A DNA stretch of 64,000 bases from Manihot esculenta (Eukaryota > Streptophyta > Magnoliopsida > Malpighiales > Euphorbiaceae). Positions 1 to 9,782 of the stretch are shown here, in pieces. The DNA lies in NCBI RefSeq assembly GCF_001659605.2, contig NC_035162.2, positions 29,640,153 to 29,704,152 on the forward strand. The letters are read 5' to 3'. Each line of letters opens with the position of its first letter. Position 1 is the stretch's first letter. The position numbers and the translations under genes were made by a program. Under the pieces are notes generated by a model that saw nothing but the letters and a program-made list of their open reading frames with translations, was not told where the DNA came from and searched no databases.

Positions 1-162
1 TCATTGTTTATTTATTTTCTGTTTGTTCATTTGGTCTACTCAAGGAAGGTAAATAAGTATCAATTCCCTGTGGATTCGATCCTTTCACCACTATCTACAG
101 TTGTAAAATTGTTGGTAGCTGAATTGTATTATTTTTGACCGGCCTCGACAACCGCTCTGTCA
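1..162 (+). repeat. Inverted terminal fragment of an element-A LTR
   Basis: This stretch is the reverse complement of the first ~160 bases of the element-A LTR seen at 4259 and 9783, and it ends in the LTR terminus TGTCA. The few bases after it match the spacer and first bases of a tRNA-Asp primer-binding site, then the match stops and 3' non-coding sequence of the same family begins. It is the only LTR piece in opposite orientation to the neighbouring A copies, so an inversion or template-switch breakpoint lies here. The left side is cut by the window edge. Confidence 0.8.
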
Positions 163-645
163 AAATTGTGACCATTGGAACAATTTTCTCCATTTTTTTT
201 TGTGCTTTTGAGGGCTTTGCCTTTGCTGAATTTTCTTTCTCTCAATGATTTGGGCAAATCAACACCAATTGCTAACAAGTCACATTAAGTTCATTCACAC
301 AATTTCAATTTATTCTCATCAGTTGAGGGTCATCAGTATGTTTTTCACCATTGGTAAGCTCCAAGATTCAATTCAAAAAGCAATTCCCAAACATGAATAC
401 ATCTTATTGCAATTGATTCAACATAGGATTAAAGAGTCATCACATCAATGGGGTCATGGAAAGAAAGTTCATCAACATAGCTCATCAATTTGAGTAAAGC
501 AAATCAGAAAGAAGAAGACCATGGTTGATCAAACACAAACTGAAAGGAAAACTGAAAAGAAAATGCAAACTAAAAGAAAAAACTGAAAGGAAAATGCAAA
601 CTGAAAGGAAAAATGTGTCTAAAGCAAAAAATTAAAAATTTCAGA
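163..645 (-). repeat. Displaced 3' non-coding segment of element A
   Basis: This is a direct repeat of about 2275-2825, the non-coding stretch between the ORF and the 3' LTR of A1. Shared landmarks are a T-run near 191-200, the block around 240-300 and the purine-rich short repeats at 535-615. It encodes nothing convincing; the short reading frames in it are chance. Its last 243 bases form the left arm of the inverted repeat at 403-1084. Confidence 0.75.
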
Positions 646-1084
646 CACATCTTGGGCAGAAAATACCTCTTGGGCAGCAAGTATGACCTAGGGCAACACT
701 TTTCAACTATAAAAAGCCACATAAGAAGCCTCTACAGGGTTTTTACACTCCCCCTGGGAGGCACCTACGGGATTGCAAGTGACATCTTCTCTTGAGTAAA
801 ATGTGACATCTTCTCTGGTGTGGTGTTGTATGGTGCGGATCTCTGAAATTTTTAATTTTTTGCTTTAGACACATTTTTCCTTTCAGTTTGCATTTTCCTT
901 TCAGTTTTTTCTTTTAGTTTGCATTTTCTTTTCAGTTTTCCTTTCAGTTTGTGTTTGATCAACCATGGTCTTCTTCTTTCTGATTTGCTTTACTCAAATT
1001 GATGAGCTATGTTGATGAACTTTCTTTCCATGACCCCATTGATGTGATGACTCTTTAACCCTATGTTGAATCAATTGCAATAAG
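403..1084. repeat. Long inverted repeat, 243-bp arms and 196-bp spacer
   Basis: Bases 403-645 and 842-1084 are reverse complements with one mismatch seen by eye (ATAGGATTA against ATAGGGTTA). The spacer 646-841 contains an inverted piece of the element-A LTR (its TATA region, compare 8430-8530) and a short stretch also found next to the internal PPT-like motif of A. A transcript across it would fold into a hairpin of about 240 bp. It probably arose by template switching or inverted insertion between A copies. Confidence 0.85.
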
Positions 1085-1874
1085 GAAGAGCGATCCAAGG
1101 CTGCCAATAGAGGAAGAAAAGTCGTGGCTTGATGTTCATAAGGAAATATGCACGTACCAAGGCTTTCAGAAGAGGAAGGATGCACGGATCGTGCTTCCAG
1201 AAGAGGTGGCACGCGCATGGATTGCAAAAGAGGCAGGAGAATGCAGTCATTAATGTGCAGAAGTGGAAAGATATATGTCCAGTCTTTCCTTTTTAGGTGG
1301 AGCCTTCAATTGAATTTTAAACGCTGAACGCAGAAGAGGCAAGTGTGCCTTCATGAGATCTTGCTGCCTAAATTGGAAGATACGACCGCTGCAGTATGTG
1401 CACATCTTTGAATAAGGAAAGAAATATCTGCGATTTGAATTTTAAATAATCCTCTGACTGAGCTTTCCTTATTTGCTTTTGCCTCTGCATTTTCCTCATT
1501 TGAAGACTTCCCTTTTCTGAAAACTTGCCTTATTTGAAGACTTTCCTTTCTTGGCGCACGTTCAAAACAAGGCAGGAAGGATTCTGCAGTTCGAATTTCG
1601 GACAGTTTGCTGACTGCGCTCTTTGACTCTTTCCTTGTTTGGCACTTTCCATATATGAAACTTTCCTTATTTGGAACTTTCCATATATGAAAACTTTCCT
1701 TTTCTGGAACTTTCCATATTTGGCACTTTTTGGCAGTTTTAAGAGCGTTTTCTCCAGAATGTCTTTTCACACCTAGTTTCTGCAAAACATGAACAAAACA
1801 ACCAAATTAGGCAGAAAATGTGCAAATAAACATCATTAAGATCATGATAATATGGCCTAAAATGCGCTCTGTCA
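1085..1874 (-). repeat. Element A1 3' LTR, partial
   Basis: This matches the right third of the complete LTRs (compare 8850-9779) and ends in TGTCA at 1874, directly beside a polypurine tract on the minus strand, so it is the U3 end of a minus-strand 3' LTR. The rest of the LTR is missing at 1084, where the inverted repeat begins. It carries short direct repeats built around GGAAAGTT (minus strand, 1620-1730). A 144-codon open frame inside it is also open in the other LTR copies but looks non-coding. Confidence 0.85.
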
Positions 1875-1915
1875 AATACCCCCACATCTAGCCTTTTGCT
1901 TGTCCTCAAGCAAAC
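1875..1915 (-). promoter_or_regulatory. Polypurine tract of element A1
   Basis: On the minus strand a GAGGACAAGC-type block is followed by a G-rich run (AGATGTGGGGGTA) that abuts the LTR terminus TGACA. This arrangement is typical of Athila/Tat-like elements and marks the plus-strand priming site for reverse transcription. Confidence 0.8.
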
Positions 1916-2949
1916 AAACATAGTTAAACAAACTCTCTTTGCTTTGATCCTTATTTCCACTTAAGCTCTTACTCTAGACCCCTATTTTGAATCATTGCAA
2001 TAAAGAATGTATGCATCAAGGTTACTTACCTCTTTCCTTGTTTCCCTTTACTTACCATGGCTAGGATTGGTTTTCCTCAAGAGAGACCATGCACATTATA
2101 TATTAAGACTTTTTCTAGCTTTTGGTGTGACTTGCCCTTACCTTGAAGTACTTTATTCAGGCTTTTGCACTTTAGATCTTGCTTGGAAAGGTCACCAACC
2201 TATTTTTGATATACTTTTAGATCTTTCAGTGGGTCACCTATCCAAGTGGCTATTTAGCCTTGTTCATAGTCTTTTGACCATTGGAACAATTTTCTCCATT
2301 TTTTTTTTTTTTTTGCTTTTGAGGGCTTTGCCTTTGCTGAATTTTCTTTCTCTCAATGATTTGGGCAAATCAACACCTATTGCTAAATCAAGTCATGTTA
2401 AGTTCATTCACACAATTTCATTTTTGTCATCTTCAATCGAGGGTCATCAGTATATTTTTCACCATTGGTAAGCTCCAAGATTCAATTCAAAAAGCAATTC
2501 CCAAACATGAATACATCTTATTGCAATTGATTCAACCTAGGTTTAGAGAGTTATTACATCAATGGGGTCATGGAAAGAAAGTTCATCCAACATAGTTGGT
2601 CAGTTTGAGTAAAGCAAATCAAGAAGAAGATTGTGGATGTGTGTGTTATTGAAAGCAAAAAAAAATGAAAAAATTATAAACTGTGGCTAAGCAAACTGAA
2701 AGCAAAAACGCAGTCTGAAAGCAAGCAAAACGCAAACTGAAAACAAGAACTGAAAGCAAAAACGCAAACTGAAAGGGAAAAATGTGTTTAAAGCAAAAAT
2801 CTAAAGCAAAAATTAAAAATTTTAGAGATCCGCACCCCCACACCTAAATCATGCATTGTCCTCAATGTATAGAAAACATAAAAGAACAAAGGAAACTGAG
2901 TACTCCCCTGGTGTGGTGTTGTATGGTGCGATCCACTTGGCAAGTTGCC
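1916..2949 (-). repeat. Element A1 3' non-coding region with second PPT-like motif
   Basis: This kilobase between the ORF and the PPT has no convincing gene. Features are a T-run near 2300, short purine repeats at 2690-2800 (AACTGAAAG-type units) and, at 2831-2870, a second block reading GGTGTGGGGGTG on the minus strand, preceded by a GAGGACAATGC motif. A short frame ending IEDNA lies just before that second block. Paired PPT-like blocks, one at the end of the coding region and one at the LTR, are seen in Athila/Tat-like elements. Confidence 0.65.
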
Positions 2950-4128
2950 TCAAGTAATTGGGGAAGGGAAAAGCGTCCCAACTGCATTGAGTGAAAAGTG
3001 TAGCACTCCTTTTGATATGGTCATTACCCATCCTATTTTTTCCACATACTCATGGAGCAACATGATTAGCTTCTCCTCTTTCAGATGAGGTGTGCCTCTA
3101 GCCCTTATGTTTGCATTTTTGAGATGATTGGGCAGCACTTTGAATTCCAGTTCATATTTCTCCATGGGTAGCTGCAATTTAGTACTGAATTCAGGCAAAA
3201 CAAACTCTACCTTATCCGGTGGTTTGGGCAGGCATAGATCTGCATGCTCCTTTGGTTTGGGACATTGAACTACCATTTGTTCCTCCTGGGCATGGACTGT
3301 TTGCATTGGAAGGATGAAAGGAGTTTCAGTTTTTTCATCTTGCGCAAGAATAGTCTTCAATGGAGGACTGGAGAGGGTTTCAGGCGATGGAAGTTGAAGA
3401 GGTGCAACTAGAAGAGTTGCAGGGCTGTCCTGCAGTCCAAGCTGAGGTGGTTCAGTTGGAGTTCCTTCTGACTGCGCAAGATTGATCTGAAGAGGTGCGA
3501 TCGGCTCTCCTTTGTTCTGTGTGTGTTCGCAGTCCACCTGTTGGATGTAACAATTAGTTTCTTTCAGTTCTGGCTCTTTTTGGCTCTCTTCCCTGCAAGG
3601 ATCATTGTTTAGTATATCATCTTGATTTGTATAAAAAACATCTTTGCTCAAATAATCAATGATATCTAAATCAACAACAGGTTCTGTTTGATCAGTTGGG
3701 TTGAACAAACAGTTTTCTGGTTGTGCCTCTTCAGCAACTTGTTCTTGTACTTGCCAACTTTCATCATCTGTCTCACCATCTTGGAGCTCTTCCTCTTTTC
3801 TTACCATGTCTGCTCTCCATTTGGCGGCTATTCGATCCACGTCTTGTTGGACATTTTGCAAAGTCTCCAACATCTTATAAAGATTAGTTCTGGTATCTTC
3901 AGGTATTGCATATCTCGGCTGTCCATAGAATCTTTCACATGCATGTACTTATTGGAGTTGTTCTTCAAAAGCTAGTTCAGCTTGGTCTATAACAAAACTT
4001 CTCATAGCAGTGATTTGTTCATAAAGTTCCACAAGGCGGAAAGGTGTACTTACCGCGTCTTGTTCTATGGTTAAATCTTTCAATAAAGATGTTAGAAAAG
4101 AAAGATCAGATCTACTTACCTCATCCAT
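2950..4128 (-). pseudogene. Element A1 ORF, ~392 codons with one stop
   Basis: The frame starts at an ATG at 4126-4128 (MDEVSRSDL), about 110 bases downstream of the PBS, and runs to 2950 with one premature TAA at 3949-3951, where copy A2 has a glutamine. The product is acidic and Gln/Glu/Pro-rich in the middle. It has no zinc knuckle, protease, RT or integrase motif. The last ~100 residues (a VEFVLPE motif, then LPNHLKNA, LKEEKL and IGW) faintly resemble the linker before RT in Athila/Tat Pol; this is my inference. It may be a relic Gag-Pol protein kept by a non-autonomous family. Function is unknown. Confidence 0.6.
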
Positions 4129-4236
4129 GATTCAGATGTGCGATTGAGATGTTTCAGAAGATGGTCTGCGATGACGTGCTCTCTTTTTTTTTTTTTAAAT
4201 TTGGTCCTGAAAGAAAAACAAATAAGTTAAATCAAC

Positions 4237-4254
4237 TCCCCGGCAACGGCGCCA
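4237..4254 (-). promoter_or_regulatory. PBS of element A1 (tRNA-Asp)
   Basis: The plus strand reads TCCCCGGCAACGGCGCCA, the 3' end of plant tRNA-Asp including CCA, so the minus-strand element carries the complementary primer-binding site. It lies four bases from the LTR terminus at 4259 and fixes the element as minus strand. Confidence 0.9.
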
Positions 4255-4258
4255 ATTT

Positions 4259-4962
4259 TGACAAAGCGGTTGTCGAAGCCGGTCAAAAAAAATAACCTTT
4301 TTAACTACCAACAATATTAAAACTGTAGACAGTGGTAAAAGGATCGTATCCACAGGGAATTGATACTTATTTACCTTCCTTGAGTAGACCAAATGAACAA
4401 ACAGAAAATAAATAAACAATGAAAATAAATTGCGAGTAAAGTAAATAAGGGGGGTTTGAGATTGATTTGATTAAACTAATGGTGGAAACAATAAAGTAAA
4501 GCAAATAATAAAAATAAAGAGAAAACAAATAAGAGAAAAGCTCTAGTTGAAGATTCGGATTCACTTTAAGTTGATGGGATTGATCATTGACTCATATGTT
4601 CCTTTGTTGATTCAATAAATTGGCCATGGAGATTGAAGAAGCTTCTCACATCCATTATCTCTCTTTTAGGTTAAATCAATTAGGGATAGTCCTCCAATTA
4701 ATTACTAATTAACAATTGCCAAAGAATGTCTTTGAGCCACAGGCCTTATACAATAGTCAATCGCATATATAAATAGAGAGAACCAATTCTAGTCACCCAC
4801 ATGCATGGAGACAACACTAGATCATGCAATTTCCTTGGTTTTTACACCAAGTGTTCTTATATTTGAGCAATCCAAGCAAATACGGACTAAGATTATTCAA
4901 ACAACAATATATTACCTTGAAATCAAAGATCAATAGAGATCCGCACGACAAAGCAATAATCA
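4259..4962 (-). repeat. Element A1 5' LTR, partial
   Basis: It begins TGACAAAGCGG next to the PBS and follows the LTR at 9783 closely for ~700 bases. Near 4960 it breaks into a scrambled ~70-base stretch (4963-5030) made of short pieces of the same LTR, then a second LTR copy starts. The missing remainder shows that A1 has been fused to its neighbour by recombination. Confidence 0.8.
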
Positions 4963-5030
4963 ACCATGTACTTGCAATCCACAGGGAAAACCCTGTATAA
5001 GAACACATTTTACCAATAAGATGAGTAAAT

Positions 5031-6075
5031 AAGCCGGTCAAAATAATCAATTCAATTGCCAACAATAATAAAACTGTAGACAGTGGTGAAAGGATCGTAT
5101 CCACAGGGAATTGATACTTATTTACCTTCCTTGAGTAGACCAAATTAAAAAGAGCAGAAAAGAAAAGAAAGTGCAAGTGCATGTAAAGTAAAAATGGGGG
5201 GTTTTGAGATTGATTTGATTAAACTAATGATGAAAGCAAGTAAATAAAGCAAATAAAAATAAAGAGGAAACAATAATGATAAAAGCTCTAGTTGAAGAAT
5301 TAGATCCACTTTAGTTGATGGGATTGTTCATTGACACATATGTTCCTTTGTTGATTCAATAAATTGGCCATGGAGATTGAAGAAGCTTCTCACATCCATT
5401 ATCTCTCTTTTAGATTAAATCAATTAGGGAAAGTCCTCAAATTAATTACTAATTAACAATTGCCAAAGAACGTCTTTGAGCCACAGGCCTTATACAATAG
5501 TCAATCGCATAAAGAAATAGAGAGAACCAATTCTAGTCACCCACATGCATGGAGACAACACTAGATCATGCAATTTCCTTGGTTGTGCACCAAGTGTTCT
5601 TATGGTTGAACAAATCAAGCAATTACGGACTTAAAATCATTCAAACCAACAATATATCACTTTGCAACAAAAAATCAATGGAGACCTTAAATAACAAAGC
5701 AATAATGTCCTTAAGCATGAAATCATTGGAATATTGAATAACAAAAGATAAACAATGTAGTCCAAGTCTCTCAATCCACAATACAACTAAAGCTTCACTT
5801 GTTCTTCAACTAGAATGAAAAGGGTTTCAGCCTCTCATGGCTGAAACAAAAATAAAATAAAAAAAATAAAGAAAGGAAGAAGGAGAGATGGTGTTGCTTG
5901 CAATCCCGCAGGTGTCTCCCAAGGGGAGTGTAAAAACCCTGTAGAGGCTTCTTATGTGGCTTTTTATAGTTGAAAAGTGTTGCCCTAGGTCATACTTACT
6001 GCCCAAGAGGTATTTTTTGCCCAAGATGTGTCTGAAAAGGAAAGAATCGCGCTTTTTGGCTTCAGAAGGAAGGAA
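5031..6075 (-). repeat. Element A2 3' LTR, partial
   Basis: This matches the left half of the complete LTR at 7526-9779 (same subtype, compare 7545-8585) but lacks its first ~20 bases and everything right of 6075. There the sequence jumps to the internal motif at 6078 (compare 2849). The deletion removed the U3 half of the LTR, the PPT and the 3' non-coding region of A2. Confidence 0.8.
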
Positions 6076-6177
6076 ATCATGCATTGTCCTCAATGTATAG
6101 AAAACATAAAAGAACAAAGGAAACTGAGTACTCCCCTGGTGTGGTGTTGTATGGTGCGATCCACTTGGCAAGTTGCC

Positions 6178-7398
6178 TCAAGTAATTGGGGGAGGAAAAA
6201 GGGTCCCAACAGAATTAAGTGAATAGTGTAGCACGCCTTTTGATTTAGTCTTAACCCATCTTATTTCTTTCATGTACTCGTGAAGTAACATGATCAGTTT
6301 CTCCTCTTTCAGATGAGGTGTGCCTCTAGCCCTTATGTTTGCATTTTTTAGCACTTCGAGCTTCAATTGATATTTCTCCATATGTAGCTGCAGTTTAGCA
6401 TTGAGTTCGGGCAAAACAAATTCTACCTTATCTGGAGGCTTGGGCAAGCATAGATCTGCATGCTCCTTTGGTTTGGGTGCTTGGAATACCATTTGTTCCT
6501 TGTGAGCCTGGGCTGTTTGCATTGGAAGGCTGAAAGGAGTTTCAGATTCTTCTTTCTGCGCAGAACTTACCTGAAAGGGAGGCGGAAGACCACTGATCTG
6601 CGATTGAAGCTGAAAGGACACAACTGAAAGGCTTTCAGGTACTCCTTCTTGCGCAAGGTTGGTCTGCAATGGGAGGCTGGAAGGAGTTTCATGCGATGGA
6701 AGCTGAAGAAGTGTGACTGGAAGTGTTGCAGGACTGTCCTGCGCAAGGTTGATCTGCGCACCAAGCTGAAGTGGTGCGATCTGCTTCTGTTCATTCTGCG
6801 CATGGCTGCAGTCCACCTGTTGGATGCAACAGTCAGTTTCTTTCAGTTCTGGCTCTTTCTGGCTCTCTTTTCTGCAAGGATCATCATTTAGCATATCATT
6901 TTGATTTACATAAAAAACATATTGGCTCATAAAATCAATGATATCTAAAGCAACAAGTTCTGTTTGATCAGTTTGATTGGACAAACTATCTTCTGGTTGG
7001 GTTTCTTCAGCAACTTGTTCTTGTACTTGCCATCTTTCATCATCAGCTTGACGCTCTTCCTCTTTTCTTACCATGTCTTCTCTCCATTTGGCGGCTACTC
7101 AATCCACTTCCTGTTGGAAATTGTGCAAAGTCTCCAACATCTTATAAAGATTAGTTCTGGTATCTTCAGGTATTGCATATCTCGGCTGTCCATAGAATCT
7201 TTCACATGCATGTACTTGTTGGAGTTGTTGTTCTTCAAAAGCTTGTTCAGCTTGGTCTATAACAAAACTTCTCATAGCAGCGATTTGTTCATAAAGTTCC
7301 ACAAGGCGGAAAGGTGTACTTACCGCGTCTTGTTCTATGGTTAAATCTTTCAATAAAGATGTTAGAAAAGAAAGATCAGATCTACTTACCTCATCCAT
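6178..7398 (-). pseudogene. Element A2 ORF, ~406 codons with one stop
   Basis: This is a second copy of the A1 protein, starting at the ATG at 7396-7398 and ending at 6178. One TGA at 7099-7101 interrupts it where A1 has CGA (Arg), a CpG-type transition. Relative to A1 it carries a longer Gln-rich middle (alternating QLQ and SL-P segments, ~residues 180-260) with indels that keep frame. The two copies are broken at different codons, so the ancestral frame was open. A short conserved frame ending in front of the PPT-like motif follows at 6076-6177. No enzymatic domain is visible. Confidence 0.6.
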
Positions 7399-7503
7399 GA
7401 TTCAGATGTGCGATTGAGATGTTTCACAAGATGGTCTGCGATGACGTACTCTCTTTTTTTTTTTTTTTTTGTCCTGAAAGAAAAACAAATAAGTTAAATC
7501 AAC

Positions 7504-7521
7504 TCCCCGGCAACGGCGCCA
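7504..7521 (-). promoter_or_regulatory. PBS of element A2 (tRNA-Asp)
   Basis: This is the same 18-base tRNA-Asp 3'-end match as at 4237-4254, four bases from the complete LTR starting at 7526. Confidence 0.9.
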
Positions 7522-7525
7522 ATTT

Positions 7526-9779
7526 TGACAGAGCGGTTGTCGAAACCGGTCAAAATAATCAATTCAATTGCCAACAATAATAAAACTGTAGACAGTGGTG
7601 AAAGGATCGTATCCACAGGGAATTGATACTTATTTACCTTCCTTGAGTAGACCAAATTAAAAAGAGCAGAAAAGAAAAGAAAGTGCAAGTGCATGTAAAG
7701 TAAAAATGGGGGGTTTTGAGATTGATTTGATTAAACTAATGATGAAAGCAAGTAAATAAAGCAAATAAAAATAAAGAGGAAACAATAATGATAAAAGCTC
7801 TAGTTGAAGAATTAGATCCACTTTAGTTGATGGGATTGTTCATTGACACATATGTTCCTTTGTTGATTCAATAAATTGGCCATGGAGATTGAAGAAGCTT
7901 CTCACATCCATTATCTCTCTTTTAGATTAAATCAATTAGGGAAAGTCCTCAAATTAATTACTAATTAACAATTGCCAAAGAACGTCTTTGAGCCACAGGC
8001 CTTATACAATAGTCAATCGCATAAAGAAATAGAGAGAACCAATTCTAGTCACCCACATGCATGGAGACAACACTAGATCATGCAATTTCCTTGGTTGTGC
8101 ACCAAGTGTTCTTATGGTTGAACAAATCAAGCAATTACGGACTTAAAATCATTCAAACCAACAATATATCACTTTGCAACAAAAAATCAATGGAGACCTT
8201 AAATAACAAAGCAATAATGTCCTTAAGCATGAAATCACAAGAATATTGAATAACAAAAGATAAACAATGTAGTCCAAGTCTCTCAATCTACAATACAACT
8301 AAAGCTTCACTTGTTCTTCAACTAGAATGAAAAGGGTTTCAGCCTCTCATGGCTGAAACAAAAATAAAATAAAAAAAAATAAAGAAAGGAAGAAGGAGAG
8401 ATGGTGTTGCTTGCAATCCCGCAGGTGTCTCCCAAGGGGAGTGTAAAAACCCTGTAGAGGCTTCTTATGTGGCTTTTTATAGTTGAAAAGTGTTGCCCTA
8501 GGTCATACTTACTGCCCAAGAGGTATTTTCTGCCCAAGATGTGTCTGAAAAGGAAAGAATCGCGCTTTTTGGCTTCAGAAGGAAGGCTGCGCGAAAATGC
8601 ACTGCTGAAGGAAGTTGGTGCACGCGGTTTGGTCTCAGAAAGGGAAGGAGGCGCATATTGTGCTTCCTAAATAAGTTTAGATGCTGACCTTGCTTCCTAA
8701 TTAGTGTAGAGGCTGCCCAAGGTGCTGCCCATGTGCAACTTGTTGCCCAAGTTGTTGCAAAAGAGGAAAGAATCGGACTGCAAGGCTTCAGAAAGAAGTT
8801 GGCGCGCAGATTGCCTTCAGAATAGGAAAGGAGCGTACCTTGTGCTTGAAAAGGAAGGAAGAGCGATCCAAGGCTGCCAATAGAGGAAGAAAAGTCGTGG
8901 CTTGCTCTACAGGAGAGAGGCATGCGTGCGGATAGCACTGAAAGGGAAGGAGGCGCACGGATCAGGCTTTGCAGAAGAGGTAGGCGCGCGGACAGCACTG
9001 TATAGGAAATATTTGCTGTCCAAACTTCCTCTTTAGATGGATCCTCTATTGAATTATGAATCTGGACTGAATGAAGGCCAAGTGCATAGAGATCTCCTTC
9101 CTGAATAGGGAGTGGCGCGCAGATTGTGTTGCAAGAGGCAAGTGGTGCGCAGTCATTGAATGCAGAAGGGAAAGTGGATCTGCCAAGTCTTTCCTTTTCA
9201 GGTGGAGCCTTCGTTTGAATTTTAAACGCTGAACGCAGAAGAGGCAAGTGTGCCTTCATGAGATCTTGCTGCCTAAATTGGAAGATACGGCTGCTGCAGT
9301 ATGTGCACATCTTTGAATAAGGAAAGAAATATCTGCGATTTGAATTTTAAATAATCCTCTGACTGAGCTTTCCTTATTTGCTTTTGCCTCTGCATTTTCC
9401 TCATTTGAAGACTTCCCTTTTCTGAAAACTTGCCTTATTTGAAGACTTTCCTTTCTTGGCACACGTTCAAAACAAGGCAGGAAGGATTCTGCAGTTCGAA
9501 TTTCGGACAGTTTGCTGACTGCGCTCTTTGACTCTTTCCTTGTTTGGCACTTTCCATATATGAAACTTTCCTTATTTGGAACTTTCCATATATGAAAACT
9601 TTCCTTTTCTGGAACTTTCCATATTTGGCACTTTTTGGCAGTTTTAAGAGCGTTTTCTCCAGAATGTCTTTTCACACCTAGTTTCTGCAAAACATGAACA
9701 AAACAACCAAATTAGGCAGAAAATGTGCAAATAAACATCATTAAGATCATGATAATATGGCCTAAAATGCGCTCTGTCA
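7526..9779 (-). repeat. Element A2 5' LTR, complete (2254 bp)
   Basis: The LTR reads TGACAGAG...CTCTGTCA on the plus strand, giving matching inverted termini TGACA/TGTCA. On the minus strand a TATAAAAAG box lies at 8473-8481, about 1.3 kb from the U3 end, and GGAAAGTT-type direct repeats lie at 9540-9620. Its left ~1 kb is the 5031 subtype and its right half is almost identical to 9783-12032. A 270-codon frame (8498-9310) and a 144-codon frame (9256-9690) are open on the minus strand, but I see no known domain in them. Confidence 0.88.
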
Positions 9780-9782
9780 AAT

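Noticed and set aside
4237..4254. Match to tRNA-Asp 3' end taken as a tRNA gene
   Set aside because: Only the terminal 18 bases including CCA match, which nuclear tRNA genes do not encode; position next to an LTR shows it is a primer-binding site.
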